Origin: Streptomyces sp. NBC_01717
Lineage (GTDB): Bacteria > Actinomycetota > Actinomycetes > Streptomycetales > Streptomycetaceae
Length of the DNA: 64,000 nt
NCBI RefSeq assembly: GCF_036248255.1
Contig: NZ_CP109178.1
Span: 992,001 to 1,056,000, forward strand
Reading direction: 5' to 3'
Part shown: positions 35,687-44,766 of the stretch, piece after piece
How the letters are laid out: each line of letters starts with the position of its first letter
How positions within the stretch are numbered: the first letter of the stretch is position 1
Program-made: the position numbers and the translations under genes
Notes under the pieces: model-generated
The model's input: only the letters and a program-made list of their open reading frames with translations
The model's database searches: none
What the model was told of the DNA's origin: nothing

Positions 35687-35846
35687 GGGCTGTCCCGTAA
35701 CCCCCGGCGGGCGCGCGACGACAGCTACGGCACCTCGCCGCGTTGTCGGAACGCCCGAATACGCCCAGTATGAGGACGCCCCTCCGCCTTGCGATGCACC
35801 GCATCTGACGCCGCGCGCGGATCCACCAGGGATTACGGGACAGCCC
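35687..35846. mobile_element. MITE-like element with 18-base terminal inverted repeats
   Basis: GGGCTGTCCCGTAACCCC at the left end and its complement (as GGGCTGTCCCGTAATCCC) at the right end bound a ~160-base stretch with no coding capacity. One mismatch separates the repeats. Size and structure are those of a non-autonomous DNA transposon; the sequence resembles a repeat I recall from other Streptomyces genomes. I see no clear target duplication. It abuts the stop codon of the binding-protein gene. Confidence 0.75.
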
Positions 35847-36800
35847 TTAGCCACCGATAAGGAGCGTTTTGGACTCCAGGTAGTTCCGGGCGACGTCCTC
35901 GGGCAGCCGTCGCCAGCTGTCCACCAGTTCGTTCATGCGGGCCAGGTCGGAAGTCGTCAGCACAGTGTTGAGCCCGCCCAGTGCGTCGCGTACCCCGGCG
36001 CTGCCGGCCTGCGACCGGCTGACGACGGGGACGAGATGGTCGGCGTTCTGAAGGTGTTTGTCGTCGGCGAGCAGCACGAGCCCGAAGTCGTCGAGGGTGG
36101 CGTCGGTGGTGGTGGTCAGAACCATCTGGTCCCGACCGCTCTGCACGGCCTGTTTGGCCTGGGTGGTGCCGGCGCCCTTGGGGTCGACGGCGGTGATGTC
36201 GATGCCGTACGTCTTCTTCAGCCCGGGTGCGCAGTAAGGCCGTTGTACGCATTCGTCGCCCGCGGCGAGCCGCACCGGCAGCCCGGACCTGCCGAGGTCG
36301 CTGAGCGTCTTCAGCCGGTGCCTCGCCGCGTACGGGGCGGCGACGGCGAACGCGTTCTGGTTGACGGCGTGTCCTGGGTCCAGGACGGTGAGGCGGCGGG
36401 GGGCGACCAGGGCCCGCAGGGCCTTCATGGTGGTGTCGAGGTCGGGCGAGCCGACGGGGATGGCGTCGGCGCCGTTCTTCTTGGCGTTCAGCCAGTCGGC
36501 GAAGGTGGCGGCGTACTCCGGTACGACGTCGATCTGGCCGCTCTCCAGCGCCGGTTCGTAGATCTCCCGGTCGGTGACAGAGATGATCTTCGTGGAATAG
36601 CCGGCCCTGTCGAGCAGCAGTGCGTACATCTGGGCGAGCAGATCGCTCTCGGTGAAGCCCGCGGAGCCGACGGTGAAGTGTCTGCTGTCGCCAGGCGGGG
36701 CGGTGATGTCTCCCTGGTTCTCCAGGGCGGGCCCGCCGGCGCACGCGGTCCCCGTCAGCAGCAGCGTCAGGAGCACGGATACGGTCCGGCAGGCCCTCAT
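35847..36800 (-). CDS. glycine betaine/choline-type substrate-binding lipoprotein
   Basis: 317 aa. Lipoprotein signal with lipobox LTGTAC, then a ProX/OpuAC-like domain: FTVGSAGFTESDLLAQMYAL, SGQIDVVPEYAATFADWL, and DDFGLVLLADDKHLQNADHL. It should capture an osmoprotectant outside the cell. Its ATG overlaps the permease stop by 4 bases. The C-terminus (ESKTLLIGG) ends exactly where the MITE-like repeat begins, so the last residues and stop may have been changed by the insertion. Confidence 0.88.
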   Translation of the reverse strand: MRACRTVSVLLTLLLTGTACAGGPALENQGDITAPPGDSRHFTVGSAGFTESDLLAQMYALLLDRAGYSTKIISVTDREIYEPALESGQIDVVPEYAATFADWLNAKKNGADAIPVGSPDLDTTMKALRALVAPRRLTVLDPGHAVNQNAFAVAAPYAARHRLKTLSDLGRSGLPVRLAAGDECVQRPYCAPGLKKTYGIDITAVDPKGAGTTQAKQAVQSGRDQMVLTTTTDATLDDFGLVLLADDKHLQNADHLVPVVSRSQAGSAGVRDALGGLNTVLTTSDLARMNELVDSWRRLPEDVARNYLESKTLLIGG

Positions 36801-37474
36801 CCGGTGTCCTCACCGCGCACCCAGGCGGGGGCGAAACGCTGCCCGATCTCGAAGGCCCCTTCGACGATCAGAGCGAAGACGGCGACGAGGATCGCTCCTG
36901 CGACCACCTGCGGCGTGGAGGCGAGGTTGAAGCCCGCGGTGATGATCCGGCCGAGTCCCCCGCCGCCCGCCAGCGCGGCAAGGGCGGCGGTGGCGACGAG
37001 CTGGACGGCGGCGATCCGTACGCCGGTCAGGATGAGCGGCAGAGCGAGCGGCACCTCGACGCGCACCAGCAGCTGCCGACCCGTCATCCCCATGCCGCGG
37101 GCGGCCCGTACGACATCCCGGTCGACCTCCCGCATCCCCACGTACGCGTTGGTGAGCAGCGGAGGGACCGCGAAGAGCACCAGGGCGACGACGGTCGGCC
37201 CCTCGCCGTACCTGCCGATCGGGGTGAGCAGCAGCAGAACGAGGACGGCGAAGGTGGGAACGGCCCGGCCGACGTTGGAGATGTTGACGGCGAGCGCGCC
37301 ACCCTTGCCGAGATGACCGAGGACCACAGCCACCGGCAGTGCGATGAGACAGCTGATCAGCAGGCAGACGACGGTGAGGAGCAGATGCTGTTCGAGGCGG
37401 TGCCAGATGCCGTTGTCGCCGGACCAGTGGGTGGCGCTGGTGAGCCAGGACCAGGTGTCGGAGAGGGTCTTCAC
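36797..37474 (-). CDS. glycine betaine/choline-type ABC permease
   Basis: 225 aa, about six helices. The inner-membrane signature VPLALPLILTGVRIAAVQLV with AALAGGGGLGRII is typical of OpuB/ProW-type permeases. The GTG at 37474 has GGAGG five bases upstream and overlaps the other permease by 4 bases (GTGA); a GTG at 37492 lacks support. Forms the membrane channel with the adjacent permease. The ATPase is probably the gene at 25181. Confidence 0.88.
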   Translation of the reverse strand: MKTLSDTWSWLTSATHWSGDNGIWHRLEQHLLLTVVCLLISCLIALPVAVVLGHLGKGGALAVNISNVGRAVPTFAVLVLLLLTPIGRYGEGPTVVALVLFAVPPLLTNAYVGMREVDRDVVRAARGMGMTGRQLLVRVEVPLALPLILTGVRIAAVQLVATAALAALAGGGGLGRIITAGFNLASTPQVVAGAILVAVFALIVEGAFEIGQRFAPAWVRGEDTG

Positions 37475-38148
37475 GACTGCCTCCGGGTCCACGGGGTCAG
37501 CAGCCGCTGGACGCCGAGCAACAGCAGGTCGGCGCAGACGGCGATGACGACGCAGAGGACGGATGCGGTGAGCACCTGGGCCTTGAAGGAGGTGTTCATC
37601 CCGGAGTAGATGAGATTGCCCAGCCCGCCGTAGCCGACGATCGCGCCGACGGTGACCAGCGAGACCGCGGAGACGGTGGCGATCCGGAGCCCGGCCATGG
37701 CGGCGGGGAAAGCGAGTGGCAGCTCCACGGCGACCAGCAGACGGATGGGCCCGTAACCCATTCCGCGGGCGGCCAGCCGGGTCTCCTCGGGCACGGCACG
37801 CAGTCCGGCGAGGATGTTCCGAACCAGCAGGGTGAGCGAGTAGAGGACGAGCCCCGCGACGACGAGCGAGGCGGAGAGTCCGTAGACCGGGAGCAGCAGC
37901 GAGAACATGGCGAGCGACGGCACGGTGTAGAGGATGGTCGTCACGCCGAGCACGGGTCCGGCCGCCCAGCGCCAGCGCCGGGCGGCGAGAGCGAGCGGGA
38001 CGGCGACGAGCAGTCCGACGAACACGGAGACCGCGGTCAGCTGGAGATGCTGGATGACGGCGTCCTGGAGGATCTCGCGACGGCTCGTTAAATAGGCCCC
38101 GCAGAGCCAGTCGTTGCGCGCGAGGCAGTCGTCGGGTGGCGCGGTCAC
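37471..38148 (-). CDS. glycine betaine/choline-type ABC permease
   Basis: 225 aa with the usual helices and the permease loop ELPLAFPAAMAGLRIATVSA followed by VTVGAIVGYGGLGNLIYSG. It opens with DDCLARNDWLCGAY, a segment conserved in this permease class. First gene of the permease-permease-binding protein operon, all joined by 4-base overlaps. I chose the GTG at 38148; the frame continues to 38244 but that part is Pro/Arg-rich and unlike homologues. No clear ribosome site. Confidence 0.82.
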   Translation of the reverse strand: MTAPPDDCLARNDWLCGAYLTSRREILQDAVIQHLQLTAVSVFVGLLVAVPLALAARRWRWAAGPVLGVTTILYTVPSLAMFSLLLPVYGLSASLVVAGLVLYSLTLLVRNILAGLRAVPEETRLAARGMGYGPIRLLVAVELPLAFPAAMAGLRIATVSAVSLVTVGAIVGYGGLGNLIYSGMNTSFKAQVLTASVLCVVIAVCADLLLLGVQRLLTPWTRRQS

Positions 38149-38462
38149 GTGTTCATTGGAACGCGGCGAGGCGGGAGCCGCGCGCCTTGATCGACTGTTC
38201 GGGGGCGGCGCGGCCGGCCGGAGTGGAACCCGCGGCGATCGCATGCCATCGGACCGGGCTGCCCTGCGGGCTGCTCCGGTGCCGCCAGGGCGACGGAGCC
38301 GCCACCGTCTGCCCGGGGTGACAGGCGGCGCCGCCGCATGTCGTTCGCCCTGCCGTCCGCCCCCGGCGGACTTATGATCGCCGTCCCGCGCCTTCGCGGG
38401 CCCGCCTTCGCATACCGCCCCCGCAGCCCGAGCGCACCTGATCAGGGTGACGAGGAGAAGTC

Positions 38463-38918
38463 ATGACCACTCAGTTCGAGGCTACGGTCGAGATCGACCG
38501 GCCCATCGCCGAAGTCTTCGCCTATCTCGCCGATGGCGAGCACGACCCGGAGTTCAGTCCACGTGTGATGAGGATCGAGAAGTCACCGGCCGGGCCGACG
38601 GCGGTGGGAACGGTGTTCCGGAGCACGGTCAAGGACGCCGGCATGAAGACCCGGCGGGAGTTCCGGATCAAGGAGCTGGCGACGCCCACCCGCATCCGCT
38701 GGGAGGAGCTCTCGAAGAACCTGGTCACCGCCGCTGAAGGCGGCTACGACCTCGAGGCCACAGCCGACGGAACGACCAAGGTGCGGATCTTCAATGTCCT
38801 GGAGGGCCACGGCATCGGCAAGCTCCTGATGGGCTTCGCCGCCGGTGCCGCGCGCAAGGACGCCCCCGCGTTCGGGCAGCGGATCAAGGCGGCGGCCGAG
38901 GCTGCGATCGCCCGCTGA
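38463..38918 (+). CDS. SRPBCC (START/Bet v1-fold) protein
   Basis: 151 aa. The start TTQFEATVEIDRPIAEVFAY, then ADGEHDPEFSP and RIRWEELSKNLVTAAEGGYD, are typical of polyketide-cyclase-like SRPBCC proteins that bind hydrophobic ligands in a single cavity. The family is functionally diverse and no catalytic residue can be assigned. The ATG at 38463 follows GAGGAGAAG. Stands alone. Confidence 0.8.
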   Translation: MTTQFEATVEIDRPIAEVFAYLADGEHDPEFSPRVMRIEKSPAGPTAVGTVFRSTVKDAGMKTRREFRIKELATPTRIRWEELSKNLVTAAEGGYDLEATADGTTKVRIFNVLEGHGIGKLLMGFAAGAARKDAPAFGQRIKAAAEAAIAR

Positions 38919-39472
38919 GCAAGCGGTGCCCCGCCCCGTCGGGCTCGTTCACCTCCTGCGGCGTATCGCCTCCACGGGCCGGTCGACGAGCCCCACGAGC
39001 AACGTATGAGTGCAGATCACCATGACCGGGGCGAGGACGGCCAGGACCGGACGACGGGCGGCCCGGCGCTGTCTCCACGGGAGGAACCGACTCACCACCG
39101 CCGGCGCCGACGAGAGCAGCAGTCCGCGGACGAGCACGGTCCACGCGGTTTCGGAACCGGCGTTGAACCGGCCCGCAGTTCGTCGTTGGGCATGGGTACG
39201 ACTTGCAGGCTGTAGAGCACGTACATCGCGCAGTGCTTCGCACCGTCCTCGTTGCCCGTGACCGTCGAAGCGGAATGCGAGGAGTGGGCACGGGGACGCA
39301 TCGCCGTAATGCACGCGGTGAGTGCGCGCACTCATGTGCCACCATCCGCAGAGCGGTTGTGCGCCTGCTGCGTACGAGGGGCAACCGCGCGCCTATGGCC
39401 GGGGACGCCCGTGGGCGAAGGAAGACCGCAACACCTGGGGTACACGGTGCCGTCGCAGGCCGCGCCGGCTGA
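38919..39472. other. non-coding or decayed stretch
   Basis: No intact gene. A minus-strand frame ending at 38949 contains a membrane-like tail (TVLVRGLLLSSAPAVVSRFL and VMVICTHTLLVGLVD). The sequence before it looks coding only in another frame, suggesting a frameshifted relic of a small membrane protein. I cannot name the parent. Confidence 0.3.
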
Positions 39473-39690
39473 GTGGGGAAAGCAGGTCCGGGACAGCCGT
39501 ACCCGGACCAGGGCTCGGGCTGCCCGCAGAACGACTTCACCAACCGCAACACCACGTTCATGACGTGGAACCTGCTGCACCTGGCGCGGTTGCTCAAGGA
39601 CGCGGGTGGCATTCCGGCGCACGGGAACCAGCGCTCGGAGTGGGCCGCCGGCTGCCGCTTCGGGCTCCAGCGTCTGCGTATAGCCGCGGC
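39473..39690 (+). pseudogene. fragment of an unidentified conserved protein
   Basis: A short plus-strand frame reads YPDQGSGCPQNDFTNRNTT, then FMTWNLLHLARLLKDAGG and IPAHGNQRSEWAAGCRFG. The composition and Trp/His/Asn content look like real protein, not shadow, but the frame has no start or domain and degenerates after the Gly. I do not recognise the parent family. Probably a truncated insertion-born remnant. Confidence 0.4.
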
Positions 39691-39855
39691 CCGGACCCGA
39701 ACCCGGGTTCCCACGTGGGTCAGGCGCGCAGGAGGCGCGTGTCGCCGTTGGGACATGTCGCAGTTGTGACACGTGAGGCCGGCGACACGTCAGCTTCATC
39801 AGTGGATTCTTTCGGACAGGTTGTGACCCCCAGCTGTACGAAAGGGTTTTCGCTG

Positions 39856-42800
39856 ATGACATGGATACGCCTGACGGGGGCGATATCGGCAGGGCTGTTG
39901 CTGGTTGCCGGAGGCGTGCCTGCCGCCGCCACCACGGGGAAGGCAGCCACCGGGACCTCCACTCGTCCCGCCGCCGTGCCGGGGGCTCGCTCCGCGACCG
40001 TGCGACTGGTGACCGGTGACCGGGTGACCGTGACGTCGTTGCCCGGCGGACGGCACACCGCGTCGGTGCAGCCCGGACCCGGGCGCGAGCGTGTCCCCTT
40101 CCGGACGCTGGAGGGGGACGACAAGGCACTGACCGTGCTGCCGTTCGACGCCGAGCCGTTGGTGTCCGCCGGCACCCTGGACCGCCGCCTCTTCGATGTG
40201 ACGGCCCTGATCGCCGATGGCTACGACGAGGCCCACACCTCCGCGCTTCCGCTGATCGTCTCCTCGGAGCCGTCACAGGTCGGGGCCAGGGTCAGTTCAC
40301 AGGCGGCGAAGGCCGCCGCGGCGACCGCTGACCGGCTGGTGGCGTTCAAGGCGGCCGCGACGCCTGCCCGTAGGCTGGAGAGCCTCGACGCACGGTCGCT
40401 GCGGGTCGCCGACGACGACCTGGGACGCTTCTGGAAGACGCTGAACCCCGGCGGAAAGTCGGACGCCGCTCGTGCGTCGGTCGCTCCACGGGTCTCGCTG
40501 GACGGCAAGGTGAAGGCCGTGCTGGACCGCAGCACCGCGCAGATCAACGCGCCCGCCGCCTGGAAGGCCGGTTACGAGGGCCAGGGCGTGAAGGTGGCCG
40601 TGCTGGACACCGGCGTCGACGCGAACCACCCCGACCTGGCCGGCCGCGTCGCGGAGGCGAAGGACTTCTCCGGCAGCCCGAGCACGGACGACCACTTCGG
40701 CCACGGCACGCACGTCGCCGCGACCGTCGGCGGCACGGGCGCCGCGTCCTCGGGCACCCGGCGCGGTGTCGCGCCCCGCGCCGACCTGCTGATCGGCAAG
40801 GTACTGGGTGACGACGGCTTCGGCTCGGAGTCGTCCGTCATCGACGGCATGGAATGGGCTGCCTCCCAGCACGCCAAGGTCGTCAACATGAGCCTCGGTT
40901 CGGACACCGAGACCGATGGCACCGACCCGATGAGCCAGGCCGTCAACACCCTGACCGCGTCCACCGACACCCTCTTCGTCGTGGCGGCGGGCAACGCGGG
41001 CCCGGGGCCGTCCACGGTCGGATCGCCGGGTGCGGCCGACGCCGCGCTGACCGTCGGAGCCGTCGACCGTGACGACTCCCTCGCCTCGTTCTCCAGCCGC
41101 GGCCCACGCCTGGGCGACGCGGCGGTAAAGCCCGACGTGACCGCCCCCGGCGTCGGCATCGTCGCCGCCCGCGCGTCCGGCACCACCATGGGCGACCCGG
41201 TCGATGCCAACTACACCTCCGCGTCAGGCACTTCGATGGCGACCCCGCATGTCGCCGGCGCCGCCGCGCTGCTGGCCCAGCAGCACCCCGACTGGGGCGC
41301 CCAGCAGCTCAAGGACGCCCTGATCAGCACCTCGCACACGGTGCCCGGCACCAAGGTGACCGAGCAGGGCGGCGGTCGCATCGACCTGGCCACGGCCATG
41401 GGCCCTGTCACGGCCACCGGCAGCGTCACCCTCGCCCCGCTCCACATCGGCGGCAGCGGGAAGCAGCAGGGGGCCACCGTCCGCTACACCAACACCGGCG
41501 ACAAGCCGGTGACGCTCTCCCTGGCTGCCACCCTGGCCACCAACACCGGGCGCACCCTCGCCGGCGGCGTGGTCACCCTCGAGTCCGACACGGTGCGGCT
41601 GGCCCCCGGCGCCACGGCCGAAGTACCGCTGCGCACCGACGCGGCGAACGCCGTCCGCGGCAAGTACTACGGCTACGTCACCGCCACGTCTGCCGACGGC
41701 ACCGTGCTCACCCACACCACTGTGGCCCTGAACGTGCATGCCCCGGTACACAAGCTCACCGTGGTCGCCCGCGACCGCGACGGCAAGGTCATCGCGGGCG
41801 CCGCTCCGGTGATCTGGGGCGCCGACGGCTTCGTGAACTACACGAGCATGGAGCCGGCCGTCGCCGAAGTGGAGGAAGGCACCTACCAGCTCAGCTTCGG
41901 CACGCTGGACACGGCGGCCGACGGCCAGGAGCTGCGCGAGGTGGTCAACCCGGAGGTGAAGGTCACCAAGGACATGTCGGTGACGCTCAACGCCGCCGAC
42001 ACCACCCCGGTGCAGATCCGCACGCCCCGCCCCGCCGAGCAGCGCGGTGTGCTCAGCTACCAGACGTACCGGAAGATCGACGGCAACGGCCTGATCCAGG
42101 GCGTGATGTTCTTCGACATCGCCAAGCGCATCTACGTCAGTCCCACCGCCAAGGTCACCGACGGCGACTTCGAGTTCTCCTCGCGCTGGCAGATGGTGGC
42201 CCCCCAGCTGCGGGCGAAGGTGTCCGGCACGTCGCTGGGCTTCACCCCGTATTACGTGAACACCTCGCCGGCCTTCAGCGACAAGGGAGCACGGCTGACC
42301 GCCGTGGACGCCGGCAAGGGCACGAGCGCCGATCTTCGCGCCGCACACGTACGCGGCAAACTGGCCGTCGTCCGCTGGGACTTCTCCGACGACCGGGCGC
42401 TCGCGCAGGCCGCGGCGGACGCCGGGGCCAAGGCACTGATGCTGGTCGTCGAGGACGGCTTCTACCCCTGGACGCGGTGGAGCCCGATCGGTGACCGGAT
42501 GGCCGTGCCCACCATGCGCGCCGGCACGGCGGAAGGCACCGCGCTGCTCAAGCGCGCCACGCAGCGGACCACGACGGTGGAGTTCTCCGGCACGGTCCGC
42601 AGCCCGTACCTGTACGACGTGATGCAGGTGTCCAAGGGCTCCGTCCCCAAGCGGCTGGTGTACACCGTCTCCGAGCGCGAGAGCGCGGTGGTCCGCAGCA
42701 CGTACACCCGCACCGGTGCCTCGTCCTGGGCGAGCGAGCAGCGTTTCGGATGGCGGCCCTACCAGGACACCGCGTGGAACCAGTACACGCGCTACGTTCC

Positions 42801-43689
42801 GGCAGGACAGGAACGCGTCGAGTACGTGACCGGCGGTGACACGCTGTGGAAGCACGTCGTGCACCACAACGTCATCGACGTGCCCGACTTCCCGCTGGCG
42901 GCCGGCATGCACGACGACACGCGCACCTACCGGCCGGGCCAGCGCGCCACGGAGCGCTGGTTCGGAGCGGTGGTCCGCCCGTCGATCCCGCGTGGTGGGC
43001 ACCTGCCGTCGGTGCGCAACGGCGACACCCTGTCGGTGTACGTGCCGGAGTTCAACGACTCCGGCGCCGGCCACTGGTCGTTCGCGGAGGCCGACAGCTT
43101 CGGTGGCGGCGTCGGCACCGGCGTCGCGGCGGCCGCGGTGAGCGACACGGCCACGGCGGCGCTGTACCGGAACGGAAAGCGGATCGCCGAGTCCGACCAG
43201 GGCGCGTGGGGCAACTTCGAGGTGCCCGCGGGCGACGCCGAATACCGGATGGACCTGACGACCGCCCGTACCTCGGACGACTGGCGCTTCGGCACCGGCA
43301 CGCGAACGTCGTGGACGTTCCGCTCCGACACCGCAGCCGACACGGCCCTGTTGCCGATGCTCCAGGTCGACTACACCGTGCCGGTCGACGTCCGGAACGC
43401 GGTGGGCCCGCAGCGCAGGCACACCCTCGGCCTGGACGTCCGGATGCAGGACGGCGTGGCGGCACCGCGCGGCGTCACACTGAAGGTCGAGACGTCCTAC
43501 GACGACGGGCGGACCTGGACCACTGCCACCACGGCCCGCAAGGGCAGCGGCTTCACCGCTGTTGTGGAGCGGCCGGCCCGGATGCACGGCGACGCGTACG
43601 TGACGCTGCGCGTGACCGCGAAGGACACGGCCGGCAACACCGTCCGGCAGACAGTGGACCGCGCGTACCTGCAGCGCGGCACCGCATGA
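39856..43689 (+). CDS. large secreted S8 (subtilisin-like) serine peptidase
   Basis: 1277 aa. Signal peptide (LTGAISAGLLLVAGGVPAAA), a propeptide region, then the subtilisin domain with catalytic Asp near 250 (DTGVDANHPD), His near 281 (HGTH) and Ser near 458 (GTSMATPHVA). Long C-terminal beta domains follow, including a PA-like insert near 820-920 (RGKLAVVRWDFSDDRALAQA). It should degrade proteins outside the cell. The ATG at 39856 has GAAAGGG at a somewhat long spacing. A long frame upstream from 39322 is spurious. Confidence 0.9.
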   Translation: MTWIRLTGAISAGLLLVAGGVPAAATTGKAATGTSTRPAAVPGARSATVRLVTGDRVTVTSLPGGRHTASVQPGPGRERVPFRTLEGDDKALTVLPFDAEPLVSAGTLDRRLFDVTALIADGYDEAHTSALPLIVSSEPSQVGARVSSQAAKAAAATADRLVAFKAAATPARRLESLDARSLRVADDDLGRFWKTLNPGGKSDAARASVAPRVSLDGKVKAVLDRSTAQINAPAAWKAGYEGQGVKVAVLDTGVDANHPDLAGRVAEAKDFSGSPSTDDHFGHGTHVAATVGGTGAASSGTRRGVAPRADLLIGKVLGDDGFGSESSVIDGMEWAASQHAKVVNMSLGSDTETDGTDPMSQAVNTLTASTDTLFVVAAGNAGPGPSTVGSPGAADAALTVGAVDRDDSLASFSSRGPRLGDAAVKPDVTAPGVGIVAARASGTTMGDPVDANYTSASGTSMATPHVAGAAALLAQQHPDWGAQQLKDALISTSHTVPGTKVTEQGGGRIDLATAMGPVTATGSVTLAPLHIGGSGKQQGATVRYTNTGDKPVTLSLAATLATNTGRTLAGGVVTLESDTVRLAPGATAEVPLRTDAANAVRGKYYGYVTATSADGTVLTHTTVALNVHAPVHKLTVVARDRDGKVIAGAAPVIWGADGFVNYTSMEPAVAEVEEGTYQLSFGTLDTAADGQELREVVNPEVKVTKDMSVTLNAADTTPVQIRTPRPAEQRGVLSYQTYRKIDGNGLIQGVMFFDIAKRIYVSPTAKVTDGDFEFSSRWQMVAPQLRAKVSGTSLGFTPYYVNTSPAFSDKGARLTAVDAGKGTSADLRAAHVRGKLAVVRWDFSDDRALAQAAADAGAKALMLVVEDGFYPWTRWSPIGDRMAVPTMRAGTAEGTALLKRATQRTTTVEFSGTVRSPYLYDVMQVSKGSVPKRLVYTVSERESAVVRSTYTRTGASSWASEQRFGWRPYQDTAWNQYTRYVPAGQERVEYVTGGDTLWKHVVHHNVIDVPDFPLAAGMHDDTRTYRPGQRATERWFGAVVRPSIPRGGHLPSVRNGDTLSVYVPEFNDSGAGHWSFAEADSFGGGVGTGVAAAAVSDTATAALYRNGKRIAESDQGAWGNFEVPAGDAEYRMDLTTARTSDDWRFGTGTRTSWTFRSDTAADTALLPMLQVDYTVPVDVRNAVGPQRRHTLGLDVRMQDGVAAPRGVTLKVETSYDDGRTWTTATTARKGSGFTAVVERPARMHGDAYVTLRVTAKDTAGNTVRQTVDRAYLQRGTA

Positions 43690-43730
43690 GACGCCGGGAA
43701 CGGTAGCGCGGACCTGACCGGCTGAATAGC

Positions 43731-43766
43731 GGCGGGTGCCAGGGGGTGTGAGCCCTGGCACCCGCC
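43731..43766. terminator. hairpin terminator after the S8 peptidase
   Basis: GGCGGGTGCCAGGG (43731-43744) and CCCTGGCACCCGCC (43753-43766) pair perfectly over 14 bases with an 8-base loop, 42 bases after the peptidase stop. Confidence 0.8.
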
Positions 43767-43850
43767 GTGCCATGTCCATGTGCGGCCATACTTCGCGACG
43801 TTGCCGGTCCGACCGGTGGGGACGGGCTTCGCGCCGATATTCTGCAGCAC

Positions 43851-44663
43851 GTGATCAACTCATATGCGGGCCTTGACGATGCAGGTGTTGCGATAGCTGC
43901 GGCGCGTGCCGGCGCGGACGTGGTGCACACCATGTACGGCCGGCGGCTCACCCGCATCGACAAGGGCGCCGGGGACTTCGCCACCGCCGCCGATGTGGAG
44001 GCCGAGAAGACGATTCTCGGCGTCATCCGTGCCGCCCGGCCCGATGATGCGGTGCTCGGCGAGGAGGGCGGTCAGCAGGGTGCTGCCGACGCGGTGCGCC
44101 AGTGGTTGGTGGATCCCTTGTGCGGCACGCTGAACTACGCCGTCGGCAACATGCTGGTGGCCGTCAACGTGGCGCTGCGCGACGGCGCGGCGGCGGTGGC
44201 CGACCCGTTCAGCGGCGAGGTCTTCTTCACCGACGGTGAGACCGCCCAGGTGCGGCGGGACGGGGCAGATGCGCGGCTGACGCCCACGCCCGCCAGCCAA
44301 CTGGTGGACGTCAACCTGGATCCGCCGTTCCCGAGTGCGCCGGGGTTCCGGGCCGTGGACCTGCTGGCCCATCCTGAGTTCGTCGAGCGGTTCCGGCCGC
44401 GGGTCGTGTCCACCACGCTCGCGTTGGCCTGGGTCGCCGCCGGCACGCGCGCCGCGTATGTCACCGATGGCGGCGACCTTTCCGGGAGCGTACATTTCGC
44501 CGCGGGCATCGCTGTGTGCCAGGCCGCCGGCTGCGTCGTCACCGGGATCGACGGCGCCCCGATCGGGCAGGCAGGAGGCCGCGGGCTCGTCGTGGCCGCC
44601 GACGCCGACACCCACGGGCTGCTGATGTCGATGATCCGCAGCGAAAGCCGGAACCGCACCTGA
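43851..44663 (+). CDS. inositol-monophosphatase-fold protein with altered metal site
   Basis: 270 aa. Fold motifs are clear: GAGDFATAADVEAEKTILGV, a GEEGG loop, VDPLCGTLNYAVGNMLVAVN and a final SVHFAAGIAVCQAAGC. In active family members the second reads DP-[IL]-DGT and the last WD-x-AAG. Here the metal-binding Asp is Cys and the WD pair is VH. It therefore probably lacks classical phosphatase chemistry or uses different metals. The GTG at 43851 is a guess based on family length; no good ribosome site is visible. Confidence 0.75.
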   Translation: MINSYAGLDDAGVAIAAARAGADVVHTMYGRRLTRIDKGAGDFATAADVEAEKTILGVIRAARPDDAVLGEEGGQQGAADAVRQWLVDPLCGTLNYAVGNMLVAVNVALRDGAAAVADPFSGEVFFTDGETAQVRRDGADARLTPTPASQLVDVNLDPPFPSAPGFRAVDLLAHPEFVERFRPRVVSTTLALAWVAAGTRAAYVTDGGDLSGSVHFAAGIAVCQAAGCVVTGIDGAPIGQAGGRGLVVAADADTHGLLMSMIRSESRNRT

Positions 44664-44725
44664 CTTCGTCACAGGTGCGGCCGGCGTCGCAGCGGAGCCG
44701 GAGCGGCCACCACCGAACAAACGAA

Positions 44726-44755
44726 TGCCCCGCCACCACTACGGGTGACAGGGCA
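44726..44755 (-). terminator. hairpin terminator after the repeat-containing membrane protein
   Basis: TGCCCTGTCACC and GGTGGCGGGGCA on the minus strand form a 12-base stem, with two G-U pairs, and a 6-base loop. It lies just past the stop of the minus-strand gene ending at 44767. Confidence 0.55.
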
Positions 44756-44766
44756 TCGTCATGCCG

